Shown: in pieces, positions 16,511-24,513 of the stretch | Layout of the letters: each line of letters starts with the position of its first letter | How positions within the stretch are numbered: position 1 is the first letter of the stretch | NCBI GenBank assembly: GCA_964579305.1 | Contig: CAZOGY010000030.1 | Location: forward strand, 1 to 29,214 | Length of the DNA stretch: 29,214 nucleotides | DNA from: JBCBWG01 sp964579305 | Lineage (GTDB): Bacteria > Pseudomonadota > Alphaproteobacteria > Rhizobiales > Hyphomicrobiaceae | Reading direction: 5' to 3' | Made by a program: the position numbers and the translations under genes | The notes under the pieces: generated by a model | Database searches by the model: none | Seen by the model: only the letters and a program-made list of their open reading frames with translations | What the model was told of the DNA's origin: nothing

Positions 16511-17488
16511 TCAGATCGTCAAAATCAGCTTGCCGACAACTTTGCGCGCCGCAAGATCGCGGATGGCTTCGGCCGTCTCGCTAAGCGGACGCGTTGCATG
16601 CACGCGCGGTGACAACCGGCCCTCGCCAATCCAGGCCATGACTTGTCCGATGTGGGCAGCCTGCCGTTGCGGCATCTCACGCGCCGCCGGCCCCCAGGCG
16701 ATCCCCCGCACGTCAAGCCCCTTGAGCATGATGATATTGAGCGGCAGCCGCGGAATATCGCCTGCGGCGAAACCGACCACAAGAAACCGGCCCCCCGGGG
16801 CGAGGGCACGCAGCGCCGGTTCGGCGAAATCCCCGCCTACGCAATCGTAGACGAGATCCAGACCGCCGGCGGCCGCTGCGCGCAAAGCGTCCTTCAGTTC
16901 GTTTCCAGCCGCCTGCGTGGCGATCATCTCGTCGGCACCGTGCGCCAGGCAGATTTCAAGCTTTTCGGGCGAGGAACCCACCGCGATCACGCGAGCGCCG
17001 GCCAGTTTGGCCACTTCGACGGCCGCAAGACCAGCGCCGCCGGATGCGCCAAGAACAGCGACGGTCTCGCCCGCGCGTAGCCCACCACGGTCCATCAAAC
17101 CGTGCATCGCCGTCCCGTATGTGACGCTGAGGCCCGCTGCGACCGTCAACGAAATTGCATCCGGCACGGCAACGAGCCGGTCGGCGGCAACCACAATCCG
17201 TTCAGCCGCCCCGCCATGGCCCACATAGGCGCACACCCGATCGCCCACACTGAAGTGTGCAACCCCTGAACCCACCGCCTCAACGACACCCGCGATTTCA
17301 CCACCGGGCGCAAATGGCAAATCGGGCTTGTCCTGGTACTTGCCGCGGGTAATCAACGTGTCCATGAAGTTCAGCCCGACCGCGGCAACGGCAACGCGCA
17401 CTTCGCCGTCCGCCGGGACCGGCACATCGACCGTGTCGATTTCAATACCGTCGGCACCGGTCAGCGACTTACACAATGCGACTTTCAA
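16511..17488 (-). CDS. NADPH:quinone oxidoreductase family protein (zinc-independent MDR)
   Basis: A 325-residue medium-chain dehydrogenase/reductase of the QOR family. The GroES-like domain occupies about residues 1-115 (VGLNFMDTLITRGKYQDKP), followed by the Rossmann motif GASGGAG (147-153). Zinc-ligand cysteines are absent, as expected for this subgroup. The likely reaction is NADPH-dependent reduction of quinones or enones; the substrate is unknown. The start is taken as TTG at 17488, which has GGAG seven bases upstream and begins at the family N-terminus (KVALCKSLTG); the longer frame to 17551 adds a cysteine-rich unrelated leader. It is divergent from the RNA methyltransferase gene across 97 bp. 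Confidence 0.92.
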   Translation of the reverse strand: MKVALCKSLTGADGIEIDTVDVPVPADGEVRVAVAAVGLNFMDTLITRGKYQDKPDLPFAPGGEIAGVVEAVGSGVAHFSVGDRVCAYVGHGGAAERIVVAADRLVAVPDAISLTVAAGLSVTYGTAMHGLMDRGGLRAGETVAVLGASGGAGLAAVEVAKLAGARVIAVGSSPEKLEICLAHGADEMIATQAAGNELKDALRAAAAGGLDLVYDCVGGDFAEPALRALAPGGRFLVVGFAAGDIPRLPLNIIMLKGLDVRGIAWGPAAREMPQRQAAHIGQVMAWIGEGRLSPRVHATRPLSETAEAIRDLAARKVVGKLILTI

Positions 17489-17585
17489 GGGCAGCTCCGA
17501 TCGTTCGGCGTTCGGACATGCGCATGCGATGACGGGTCGCGCGCAGGGCAAATAGCAGCAAACGGTTCAACGGAAACGACGCGTG

Positions 17586-18221
17586 ATGCAAGACCCAAGG
17601 CGCCCTGGCGGCAAGCCCGCCGCTGACGACCCCATCGGCATGACGCCCGATCATCCCCATCAAGCGCGCGCGAGCTCCAATTTCACGCACGAGCCCTGGC
17701 CACCAACCGCGCGCGGCTACTTTGCGATTGGCGCGGAACGCATGTCGAAAGCCTTCAATCTGGGCAACCTGATGCGTTCCGCCCACGGCTTCGGCGCAAG
17801 CTTTACGTTCACCGTCGGTGCCGAATACCGCGCCACCGAAGGAATTGCCGACACATCCAAGAGCTTGACCCACACACCGCACTATAGTTGGGCAGGCATT
17901 GCGGAGATGGCTTTTCCCGACGGTTGCGCGCTCATTGGCATAGAACTGCTTGACGACGCCATTGATCTGCCAAGCTTCCACCACCCAAAGCAGGCGGCCT
18001 ATGTCCTGGGGCCGGAACTTGGCTCGCTCTCGCCGGACATGCTTGCGCGCTGCGATTACACGATCCGGATCCCGACGCGATTTTGTCTGAACGTCGCGAT
18101 GGCCGGTGCGATCGTCATGTATGATCGCATACGCACGATGGCGCGGTTCGCGGATCGCGCGATGATCGCGGGCGGGCCGCAACACCCCATGGCGAAAAGC
18201 CGCGCTGGCCAAAAACGATGA
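17586..18221 (+). CDS. SpoU/TrmH-family RNA 2'-O-methyltransferase
   Basis: A 211-residue SPOUT-class RNA methyltransferase. The three trefoil-knot motifs are visible: motif 1 FNLGNLMRSAHGFGA (Asn58, Arg64), motif 2 YVLGPELGSLSPDML (about 139-153), and motif 3 IRIPTRFCLNVAMAGAIVMYDR. The ~40-residue polar N-terminus is an extension without recognised domain. The target (tRNA or rRNA) cannot be assigned. GTG (17583) and ATG (17586) are adjacent; ATG is preferred. The gene precedes the second IalB-like gene by 87 bp. Confidence 0.92.
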   Translation: MQDPRRPGGKPAADDPIGMTPDHPHQARASSNFTHEPWPPTARGYFAIGAERMSKAFNLGNLMRSAHGFGASFTFTVGAEYRATEGIADTSKSLTHTPHYSWAGIAEMAFPDGCALIGIELLDDAIDLPSFHHPKQAAYVLGPELGSLSPDMLARCDYTIRIPTRFCLNVAMAGAIVMYDRIRTMARFADRAMIAGGPQHPMAKSRAGQKR

Positions 18222-18308
18222 ACGCGATGGGGTGACACGGCCACCAGCCATTCGATATAGCTCCGGCAAAACCGCTTGAATGATGATGGCTTAGGGAGTC
18301 GCAAAGAC

Positions 18309-18824
18309 ATGACGAACCGTTTTGTGGTCGGCGCCGTCGCTGGTCTGGCACTCGCACTGGTCACGTCTGTGGCGCTTGCGCAGGCGACCGGCACTAAGGA
18401 AACGAACAAATACAAAGACTGGACAACGTACGAGCATCGCGGCGCACCCGGCGATATCTGCTTCGCGACGACCCAGCCGCGCGAGACGGAGCCGACCGAT
18501 ATTCCGCGCGACGAAGCCTATTTCTACGTTTCCGCTTGGCCGAAGGACGGCGTGAAATCGGAAGTCAGCGTCAAGATGGGCTTTGCGGTCCAGCCGGAAA
18601 GCAAGGTCCAGGTCGCTGTTGGGAACGCCCGGTTTGAGCTCTTCACAAAAGGCGACAAGGCCTTTGTCAGCGATCCAAACGAAGAGTTGAAACTCGTCAA
18701 CGCGATGCGGCGTGGCTCGTTCATGACCGTGACCGGCACGTCTGAGACTGGCATCACCACCACCGACACCTACTCGCTACTCGGTGTCAGCGCCGCGCTT
18801 CGGGCGATCAACAGCTGCAACTGA
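18309..18824 (+). CDS. IalB-family periplasmic protein (copy 2)
   Basis: A 171-residue paralogue of the protein at 682-1194. Signal peptide residues 1-24 (MTNRFVVGAVAGLALALVTS then VALA). The mature chain has YKDWTTYEHR, an early cysteine in GDICFATTQPR (Cys51), LKLVNAMRRGSFMTVTG matching ALIKAMRRGADM of copy 1, and Cys170 as the penultimate residue, so the same single disulphide is likely. GGGAG precedes the ATG. It ends facing the smr gene with a 79-bp gap that contains a tandem 13-bp repeat but no clear terminator. Confidence 0.9.
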   Translation: MTNRFVVGAVAGLALALVTSVALAQATGTKETNKYKDWTTYEHRGAPGDICFATTQPRETEPTDIPRDEAYFYVSAWPKDGVKSEVSVKMGFAVQPESKVQVAVGNARFELFTKGDKAFVSDPNEELKLVNAMRRGSFMTVTGTSETGITTTDTYSLLGVSAALRAINSCN

Positions 18825-18842
18825 TTGGCGCACCGCGCCGAG

Positions 18843-18868
18843 ACGGTGCCGCAGCACGGTGCCGCAGC
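18843..18868. repeat. Perfect 13-bp tandem duplication
   Basis: ACGGTGCCGCAGC occurs twice back to back (18843-18855 and 18856-18868) in the convergent gap between the IalB-like gene and smr. It is probably a slippage product; no function is inferred. Confidence 0.8.
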
Positions 18869-18903
18869 CACAAGACAAGCCCAAGGCTCCGGGTCATGAC
18901 GGT

Positions 18904-19584
18904 TCAGCCCGTTGCCTTGCGCCGCGCACGCAACCGCACATAGAGCGCGCCGTCGCCACCGTGGCGATCGTGCGCCGCGGTGAAACTCAAGACGACATTG
19001 CGCAGATCCGGTGCGGCGAGCCAAACCGGCACCATCCTCTTGAGCACCCCGCGCTCCGCTGTCTGGTAAGGGCCACCCTCCCCCGCAGCCGTGCGCCCTT
19101 TGCCGGTGATCACGAGCACGTTGCGGTAACCGCGCCCAACGGCGCCGTTGAGAAATCCGCGCAACGCGTGGTGCGCCTCGTCCTGGCGCATGCCGTGCAA
19201 ATCGAGCCGCGCATCGATCGCCTCTTGCCCCCGACGAAGCCGCCGCGCGACCTTTTCATCAAAATCGGCCATCTGCCGACCCGAGCCCGCGGGAGCTTTT
19301 CGAGCCGGGGGCGACGGCGCTGTACGATGATCGGCAGCCTTGGTCGTCTTCGCCGGACCGGCTTTTGGCTGCAGCGCGGAGGGTTCTTGAGCCGGTCGCG
19401 TCGCCTGCGGGTTTGCGCCGCTGGCGCGCATGTGCGCTTCGAACGCGTCGAGTTCTATGCCGAGATCTTCTTGGCCCGTGACGCGCGCATGGTTCACCAT
19501 CGGCGTCACGCCATCAGCGACCACCTGCCAAAGCGCCCGATCCTGCAAAGTCAGTTTTCTTGGCTTGGCCGGGCGCTTGCTCAT
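18904..19584 (-). CDS. Smr-domain protein
   Basis: A 226-residue protein with a C-terminal Smr (MutS2-related) domain at about residues 122-222. The motifs LDLHGM (127-132) and VITGKG (158-163) are conserved; such domains can have nuclease activity, but the target here is unknown. The N-terminal ~115 residues are Pro/Ala-rich and probably disordered. The frame runs to 19689 inside mltA, but the start at 19584 has AAGGAG directly upstream and overlaps the mltA stop by four bases (ATGA), giving translational coupling. The order mltA-smr is common in alphaproteobacteria. Confidence 0.92.
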   Translation of the reverse strand: MSKRPAKPRKLTLQDRALWQVVADGVTPMVNHARVTGQEDLGIELDAFEAHMRASGANPQATRPAQEPSALQPKAGPAKTTKAADHRTAPSPPARKAPAGSGRQMADFDEKVARRLRRGQEAIDARLDLHGMRQDEAHHALRGFLNGAVGRGYRNVLVITGKGRTAAGEGGPYQTAERGVLKRMVPVWLAAPDLRNVVLSFTAAHDRHGGDGALYVRLRARRKATG

Positions 19585-20732
19585 TGCTCCTTGGTCTTCA
19601 GTTGTTCGGCTTTCAGTCGCAACGCATAGAGCTGACAGCCATGTTTCATCGCGCCGGCAAGGCGACCTGCCGCTTCGCCGCGCCCGCAAAACAAGTCCGC
19701 ACGGTTCCCGCCCTGAATACCGGAACCGGCATCATGGGCAACGCAAAGCCGCGCCAAGCCGTTGACGACAGCGCCAGCGTCTGCGCCGCGTGATCCTGGA
19801 ACGCGCGTGAGGGTCGACGCGACCACAAAAACCGGCCATCCGACATCATGAAATCGGGAGTCGACCGCAATGGATCGGCCCGGAACAAGCGCGATCTCAC
19901 GGACACCGACGGCGGCGGGACACGGTTTGCCCGCAACAGGCGCGTGCATTTCAAAAAAGATATAGGACGGATTGCGCACCAGCACACGCGCCGCGCGGGC
20001 TCTGTCGGCTTTCAGCCACGCCACCAAGGTATCGAGAGTGAGGGCGTCTGCCGAAAAAACGCCATCCTCGACCAGCGTGCGTCCGATGGACACGTATGGG
20101 TGGCCGTTCTTGGCCGCATACCGAACCGACGCAGTTTGTCCGTCCGCAAAAGTGAGACGACCCGAGCCTTGGACATGCAGGACGAAGGCATCAACGGGAT
20201 CTTTCAACCATGCAATGACGGGTGCGGCGTCATCGAGCGCCCCTGCCAAGACTTCTGCACGCGTCGGCGCGGGCCTGTCGCCGCTGGCGGTCCGCATGAC
20301 ATGGGTTGTTTGACCGTTATGTGCACCGCGTGCTTCAGGCGAAACCAGCGTTACCAGCCCCGGCGGCGGTCCATGCAATGGGACCTCAAAGCCCGGCGCC
20401 GGCACCCGCGAGGCTTGCAGTTCGATCTCAAAGTAACCTGTCAGCAATGGCGCGCGCGCCGCGTCGTCAATCGGCTGGGCCGTAAACCACTGCTCGAAAA
20501 ACTGGCGTGCGTCAGCCGGGCTGACACCCCGTTCGCGCCGGCGCGTCGCATCAGCGATCACACCGTCCATACGGCACCGCACATCTGCCACGCCAATCGA
20601 TCCGCAAAATGCATCGAAGGCGGCGCAGTGATCGTCGTCAAACCACCCCGGCAGAGCTGAGAGCGCTAGAGCGCCATCAAATCCCGACGATGCATGGCGC
20701 GGTTTCCCGATGTCGCGTGAGCCATCGTGCAT
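19581..20732 (-). CDS. mltA: Membrane-bound lytic murein transglycosylase A family
   Basis: A 383-residue peptidoglycan-cleaving enzyme forming 1,6-anhydromuramyl ends. Seen in order: the N-terminal LPGWFDDDHCAAFDAFCGS, the substrate-binding region LLTGYFEIELQASR, FVLHVQGSGRLTFADG with NPSYIFFE, and the 3D-like catalytic block AHDAGSGIQGGNRADLFCGRG whose aspartate pattern (D-x-G...G-x-x-R-x-D-x-F) matches the family. No signal peptide or lipobox is evident at either possible start (ATG 20732 or TTG 20750), unlike the E. coli lipoprotein. It lies 31 bp after the Tim44-like gene and overlaps smr, so the three genes are probably one operon. Confidence 0.9.
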   Translation of the reverse strand: MHDGSRDIGKPRHASSGFDGALALSALPGWFDDDHCAAFDAFCGSIGVADVRCRMDGVIADATRRRERGVSPADARQFFEQWFTAQPIDDAARAPLLTGYFEIELQASRVPAPGFEVPLHGPPPGLVTLVSPEARGAHNGQTTHVMRTASGDRPAPTRAEVLAGALDDAAPVIAWLKDPVDAFVLHVQGSGRLTFADGQTASVRYAAKNGHPYVSIGRTLVEDGVFSADALTLDTLVAWLKADRARAARVLVRNPSYIFFEMHAPVAGKPCPAAVGVREIALVPGRSIAVDSRFHDVGWPVFVVASTLTRVPGSRGADAGAVVNGLARLCVAHDAGSGIQGGNRADLFCGRGEAAGRLAGAMKHGCQLYALRLKAEQLKTKEQ

Positions 20733-20763
20733 GGCAAGGCCGCGCCGCAACCGATCGGCACAA

Positions 20764-21498
20764 TTAAGCCGGGGCCTGCGTGCCGATCAGCTTCCAATTC
20801 GGATCGGCCGTCGTCAGATCGCGTGCGAAGGTCCAGACGTCGGTGACTTCTTGCACGCGCTGTGGATCGCCGGACAAGACCTCGCCGTTGCGATCGCGCG
20901 TTGCCGAGATCAACTGGCTGACGAACTTGACGGTCACGTTCGCGGTGCGATCGTTCTTGAGTTCCGCTTCGATCATTTTGGAAGAATTGATTCCAACGAA
21001 GCTCTGGTCGACTTGCTGGCCAGCCGCTTCACGATCGCGGATCGCAGACGCAAACCCTTCAAACACGTCTTCGCTCAAAAGATCGCGCAGCAGCCGCTGG
21101 TTGCCCTCCGCAAACGCCATGACAATCATCTCATAGGCCTGCTTGGCACCCGTCATGAAGTGTTCAGGATCAAACTGCGGATCAACTTTGACAATGTCCA
21201 TCAGGCCGTCGCGCAGCGCACGATCGGTTCCGGCAAACTCTTCGACTTTCTCGCGAAGCGCCTCCGCATCGACCGTGCCGGCGCCGGCGGTGTTCACGCC
21301 GTCGGCTTGACGCCCTGGCAACGTGACAACTTTTTCACCTGCGGCCGCGGCCCGCTCCTGGGCCTCACGGGCACGCATGCGACGTTCAATTCGCGCCTCG
21401 TCGTCACTGGTGCGCCGCCCGAGAACGCTCCGCAGCTTGAGGATCGCAATCACGGCAATCACAAGTGAAATCAAAGTCAGAAGATCGATATTGCCCAT
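20764..21498 (-). CDS. Tim44-like domain membrane protein
   Basis: A 244-residue protein with one N-terminal transmembrane helix (about residues 4-24, IDLLTLISLVIAVIAILKLR), a charged linker (RIERRMRAREAQERAAAAG) and a C-terminal Tim44/TimA domain (about 100-244, DPEHFMTGAKQAYEMIVMAF onward). Bacterial homologues lie at the inner membrane, and mitochondrial Tim44 is thought to descend from this lineage; the bacterial function is not settled. The frame extends to 21579, but MGNIDLLTL is the family N-terminus. It is divergent from fxsA across 251 bp, with secB nearby, the typical alphaproteobacterial arrangement. Confidence 0.93.
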   Translation of the reverse strand: MGNIDLLTLISLVIAVIAILKLRSVLGRRTSDDEARIERRMRAREAQERAAAAGEKVVTLPGRQADGVNTAGAGTVDAEALREKVEEFAGTDRALRDGLMDIVKVDPQFDPEHFMTGAKQAYEMIVMAFAEGNQRLLRDLLSEDVFEGFASAIRDREAAGQQVDQSFVGINSSKMIEAELKNDRTANVTVKFVSQLISATRDRNGEVLSGDPQRVQEVTDVWTFARDLTTADPNWKLIGTQAPA

Positions 21499-21749
21499 GG
21501 TCCTGGCTTTCCTGCCGCGAAAGAGCGATATGTCGGATGTGGGAATGCGGCGCGTTGCGATCCACGAGGTCCGATGCATGCGAAATGCGGCGATTGATCG
21601 CCATCGCCATCGCGATCGACGTTACCGCCACTGTAGGTCAATTGGGTCTGGCTGCCAACACGCAGCCGACCTTGTGCGAGATGGAACGCCCGCGCCCGGT
21701 GACCGGTTCTGTCATCGAGCATGCTTGATACCAATGAAGAGAAAGTGAC

Positions 21750-22388
21750 ATGCGCCTCGGGCTAATCCTGGTGTTCATCGCCGTGCCGCTGATCGAACTC
21801 GCGCTCCTCATTCAACTGGGAACGACGCTCGGGTTCTGGCCCACAATTGGTATAATTCTCCTAACCGCCGTCGTCGGAACTCTGGTTCTGCAAACCCAGG
21901 GTTTTGAGACCATGCGGCGCATGCAATTGGCGATGGCGCGCGGCGAGCCACCTGTCGAGCCGATTATTGACGGCATGTTCCTGCTGCTCGCTGGCGCATT
22001 TCTGCTGACGCCCGGCGTCGTGACCGACGCGATCGGCTTGCTGCTTTTGGTCCCGCAGGTTCGCACGCTGATCCGTCGATGGGGCTTCCACCGGCTCATG
22101 ACCTCCGGAAACGTCCGGTTCCATGTGTTTGGAAGCGGGAGCCCGCCGGGCGCGAACACCACGGCTGATCAATCGGGCCAAGGCAGCGGTTACGCCGGCC
22201 GGCCCGGCGACCGCGAACCGCGCGGCCCGCGTGAAGGCCAGCGCGCTGCACCCAACCGTGGCGACAAGCCATGGCGATCGCCGCGCCGCGACCCCAACGC
22301 TGGCTCCGGCAGCCAGGTGATCGACGGCGATTACGAACGCCTCGGCGATAAAACAATAGATCCGCGCCGTGGGCAGCGGAAAACCTGA
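21750..22388 (+). CDS. fxsA: FxsA family inner-membrane protein
   Basis: A 212-residue membrane protein. The first ~110 residues hold the FxsA core: the hydrophobic MRLGLILVFIAVPLIELALL, FWPTIGIILLTAVVGTLVLQ, the conserved EPIIDGMFLLLAGAFLLTPG and VTDAIGLLLLVPQVRTLIRR. In E. coli FxsA limits exclusion of phage T7 by F plasmids; its native role is unknown. The ~95-residue hydrophilic Gly/Pro/Arg-rich tail is common in alphaproteobacterial members. It is followed by secB after 72 bp on the same strand. Confidence 0.93.
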   Translation: MRLGLILVFIAVPLIELALLIQLGTTLGFWPTIGIILLTAVVGTLVLQTQGFETMRRMQLAMARGEPPVEPIIDGMFLLLAGAFLLTPGVVTDAIGLLLLVPQVRTLIRRWGFHRLMTSGNVRFHVFGSGSPPGANTTADQSGQGSGYAGRPGDREPRGPREGQRAAPNRGDKPWRSPRRDPNAGSGSQVIDGDYERLGDKTIDPRRGQRKT

Positions 22389-22460
22389 CGGTCACGTTTG
22401 AGAGCCCGCGCAACGCGTGTTAGCGCTGCCGCGTGAGAACGCAGACCGGAACAGAGAACC

Positions 22461-22988
22461 ATGACCGATACATCGGGCGCGAACGGCAGCAACGGCGGCG
22501 CGACGGCAGAGGGCGAAGCCACGTCCTTCAGCGCCTCAGTCGTCGCCCAATACATCAAAGACTTGTCGTTCGAAAACCCGCAGGTAGATCGGCTTTTCAG
22601 CGGCGAACAAGCCAAGCTGATGCCATCCGACGTGGACTTACGCATTGAGTTCAACGTCGGTGCACGCCGTGCCAAGCCAGAGCTGTTCGAAGTCACGATC
22701 GAACTCAATGCGTCGGCGCACGACAAAGCCGCCAGCAAACCCGTCTATCAACTCGAGCTAACCTATGGCGGGCTATTTCGCCTGCAAAACATCCCGGACG
22801 AGGCGCTTGAGCCGTTTTTGCTGATCAACTGTCCATCGCTGCTGTTTCCGTTCGTGCGCCGGATTGCAGCCGATATGACGCGGGAAGGCGGATACGAACC
22901 GTTACTGCTCGACCCGATCGACTTTGCGCAGCTCTACGTGGCTCGCAAGCAGCAAGGTGACGTCGCATCGGCCACGCCGTCGAGCTGA
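22461..22988 (+). CDS. secB: Protein-export chaperone SecB
   Basis: A 175-residue cytosolic tetrameric chaperone that holds preproteins unfolded and delivers them to SecA. The core QYIKDLSFENPQVDRLF, ELTYGGLFRLQNIPDE and LINCPSLLFPFVRRIAADMTREGGYEPLLLDPIDFAQLY is complete. The Gly/Ser/Thr-rich N-terminal ~25 residues are a non-conserved extension. It is convergent with dnaQ; only 23 bp separate the stops and no hairpin terminator was seen. Confidence 0.97.
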   Translation: MTDTSGANGSNGGATAEGEATSFSASVVAQYIKDLSFENPQVDRLFSGEQAKLMPSDVDLRIEFNVGARRAKPELFEVTIELNASAHDKAASKPVYQLELTYGGLFRLQNIPDEALEPFLLINCPSLLFPFVRRIAADMTREGGYEPLLLDPIDFAQLYVARKQQGDVASATPSS

Positions 22989-23011
22989 CGGTCAATCGGA
23001 CCCCGCCGCGG

Positions 23012-23746
23012 TCACTCAGCCGCGTCGGCGACCGGGCGCGCAAGATATCGCCACCACAACGCATCATTACCCAAGGTCTCAATGAACGCCCGGTGGGCGG
23101 CTTCGTCGTCAGCAGAGATCCGCGACGGCAATGGGTTCGGCCGGACGCGCGCCGCATGAGCCGCGAGCGCCCTGCCCGAATTTGCACCGCCAGCCGAAGT
23201 CGCATCAGCATCGAACGACAACGTCGACTGCCGGATGCCGAGAAGCTCGACATAAACTTCTGCCAACAGTAACGAGTCGATAATGGCGCCGTGCTTCGTG
23301 CGCTCAGACAGGTCAATACCGTAGCGCTTGCAAAGCGCATCAAGCGTGTTGGGCCCGGCGGGATGCTTGCGGCGCGCCAACGCAAGCGTGTCAACAACCC
23401 GGTCGTCGGCCAACGCAGGCCGCTTCAGCCGGCCCAACTCCATATTCAAAAAACCGACGTCGAAGGGCGCGTTGTGAATGATGAGCGTGTCCTGACCGAT
23501 GAAGCCCAGGAAATCATCGACGACCTCTGCAAACTTCGGCTTGTCGTCGAGAAAGGCCGTCGAAATACCGTGGACCTGTTCCGCCTCTGGATGCACCGCC
23601 CGCCCATCGGGGTTAATGAACCTGTGGAACTCGACGCCGGTGACCACGCGATCGATCAGCTCGATCCCGCCAATCTCAATCAGCCTGTCCCCATCATTCG
23701 GATTAAGACCCGTTGTCTCGGTGTCGAGCACGATTTCGCGAAGCAT
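23012..23746 (-). CDS. dnaQ: DNA polymerase III epsilon subunit (3'-5' exonuclease)
   Basis: A 244-residue proofreading exonuclease of the DnaQ/DEDDh class. The catalytic residues are present: Asp8 and Glu10 in LDTETTGL, Asp96 in HNAPFDVGFLN, and His152 with Asp157 in KHGAIIDSLLLAEVY. A C-terminal polymerase-binding tail follows a variable linker. It starts 15 nt after the coaE stop and is probably in the same transcript. The coaE-dnaQ pairing near the origin is conserved in alphaproteobacteria. Confidence 0.97.
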   Translation of the reverse strand: MLREIVLDTETTGLNPNDGDRLIEIGGIELIDRVVTGVEFHRFINPDGRAVHPEAEQVHGISTAFLDDKPKFAEVVDDFLGFIGQDTLIIHNAPFDVGFLNMELGRLKRPALADDRVVDTLALARRKHPAGPNTLDALCKRYGIDLSERTKHGAIIDSLLLAEVYVELLGIRQSTLSFDADATSAGGANSGRALAAHAARVRPNPLPSRISADDEAAHRAFIETLGNDALWWRYLARPVADAAE

Positions 23747-23761
23747 GGATGGCGATCCGGT

Positions 23762-24385
23762 TCAGTTGTCGGTGGCCCAGTGCCGCGCGTAAGCCGTGCC
23801 TTTCAAAAGGCGCAGGTGCGCAGCAATCGCCTCAACTTGTGCCTCTGATTCGGCATAACTCGTGCCCGTATCCACAAGGAAGTCTGCCCTACGGACTTTT
23901 TCGTCCGACGGCACTTGGCGCGCCAAAATCGTCTCGAGTTTTTCGGGGGTCATACCGGGACGCGCCAACACCCGCTCTCTTTGAATGTCGGCCGCTGCAT
24001 GCACCACAATAACCACGTCCACACGCGCATCACCGCGAGTCTCGAATAAAAGCGGGATTTCAAGAACCGACGCCGCCGCGCCGCCCCGTGCACACGCCCG
24101 CAGAAACGCAGCCTGTGATTGGCGCACCAGCGGGTGAACAATGGCCTCAAGCCGCTGGAACCCCTGTGGATCGGCGACCAGCGCCGCACCGAGCTTGGCG
24201 CGATCAACAACGCCCCCATCGACCGCATCTGGAAAAGCAGCAGCGATCGGCGCTACCGCAGCACCTTCGTAGAGATCATGAACGACCTGGTCGGCATCGC
24301 TTACCGGGAAACCGCGCGCGGCGAGCCATCCCGCCACGGTCGACTTGCCCATCCCGATCGATCCCGTCAGCCCGACCACAAGCAT
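23762..24385 (-). CDS. coaE: Dephospho-CoA kinase
   Basis: A 207-residue P-loop kinase catalysing the last step of coenzyme A synthesis. The P-loop GSIGMGKS is at residues 8-15, followed by DADQVVHDLYEG, the lid/CoA region HPLVRQSQAAFL and IPLLFETRGDARVDVVIVV, all as in CoaE. Full length. Upstream, a 128-bp gap with a parS site separates it from maf. The aroE gene often found between maf and coaE in relatives is absent. Confidence 0.97.
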   Translation of the reverse strand: MLVVGLTGSIGMGKSTVAGWLAARGFPVSDADQVVHDLYEGAAVAPIAAAFPDAVDGGVVDRAKLGAALVADPQGFQRLEAIVHPLVRQSQAAFLRACARGGAAASVLEIPLLFETRGDARVDVVIVVHAAADIQRERVLARPGMTPEKLETILARQVPSDEKVRRADFLVDTGTSYAESEAQVEAIAAHLRLLKGTAYARHWATDN

Positions 24386-24445
24386 GCGATGTCCAATTCA
24401 GGTCAGTGGTCAACGAGGCTCAACGAGAGGGCGACCGCGAAACGC

Positions 24446-24454
24446 TGTGGAAAA
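24446..24454 (-). promoter_or_regulatory. DnaA-box-like 9-mer next to parS
   Basis: TGTGGAAAA on the plus strand reads TTTTCCACA on the minus strand, one mismatch from the canonical DnaA box TTATCCACA. It abuts the parS site without any spacing. Chance occurrence cannot be excluded. Confidence 0.4.
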
Positions 24455-24470
24455 TGATTCACGTGAAACA
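24455..24470. promoter_or_regulatory. parS centromere site (ParB binding)
   Basis: TGATTCACGTGAAACA matches the chromosomal parS consensus TGTTTCACGTGAAACA at 15 of 16 positions; the core TTCACGTGAA is intact. ParB binds such 16-bp palindromes near the origin to direct chromosome segregation. A degenerate partner, TGTTTCACGCGTCACT at 24483-24498 (12 of 16), follows 12 bp later. The third-base change creates GATTC, a GANTC methylation motif, inside the site. Confidence 0.85.
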
Positions 24471-24513
24471 ATTTGCTTACCATGTTTCACGCGTCACTGC
24501 CGCCGATCATGGG

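Noticed and set aside
15655..16584. 309-codon plus-strand frame over the short-chain dehydrogenase
   Set aside because: Antisense of a gene with complete SDR motifs; no domain in the translation.
24483..24498. Second parS site
   Set aside because: TGTTTCACGCGTCACT matches only 12 of 16 positions; the right half is degenerate, so it is mentioned only as a possible weak partner.
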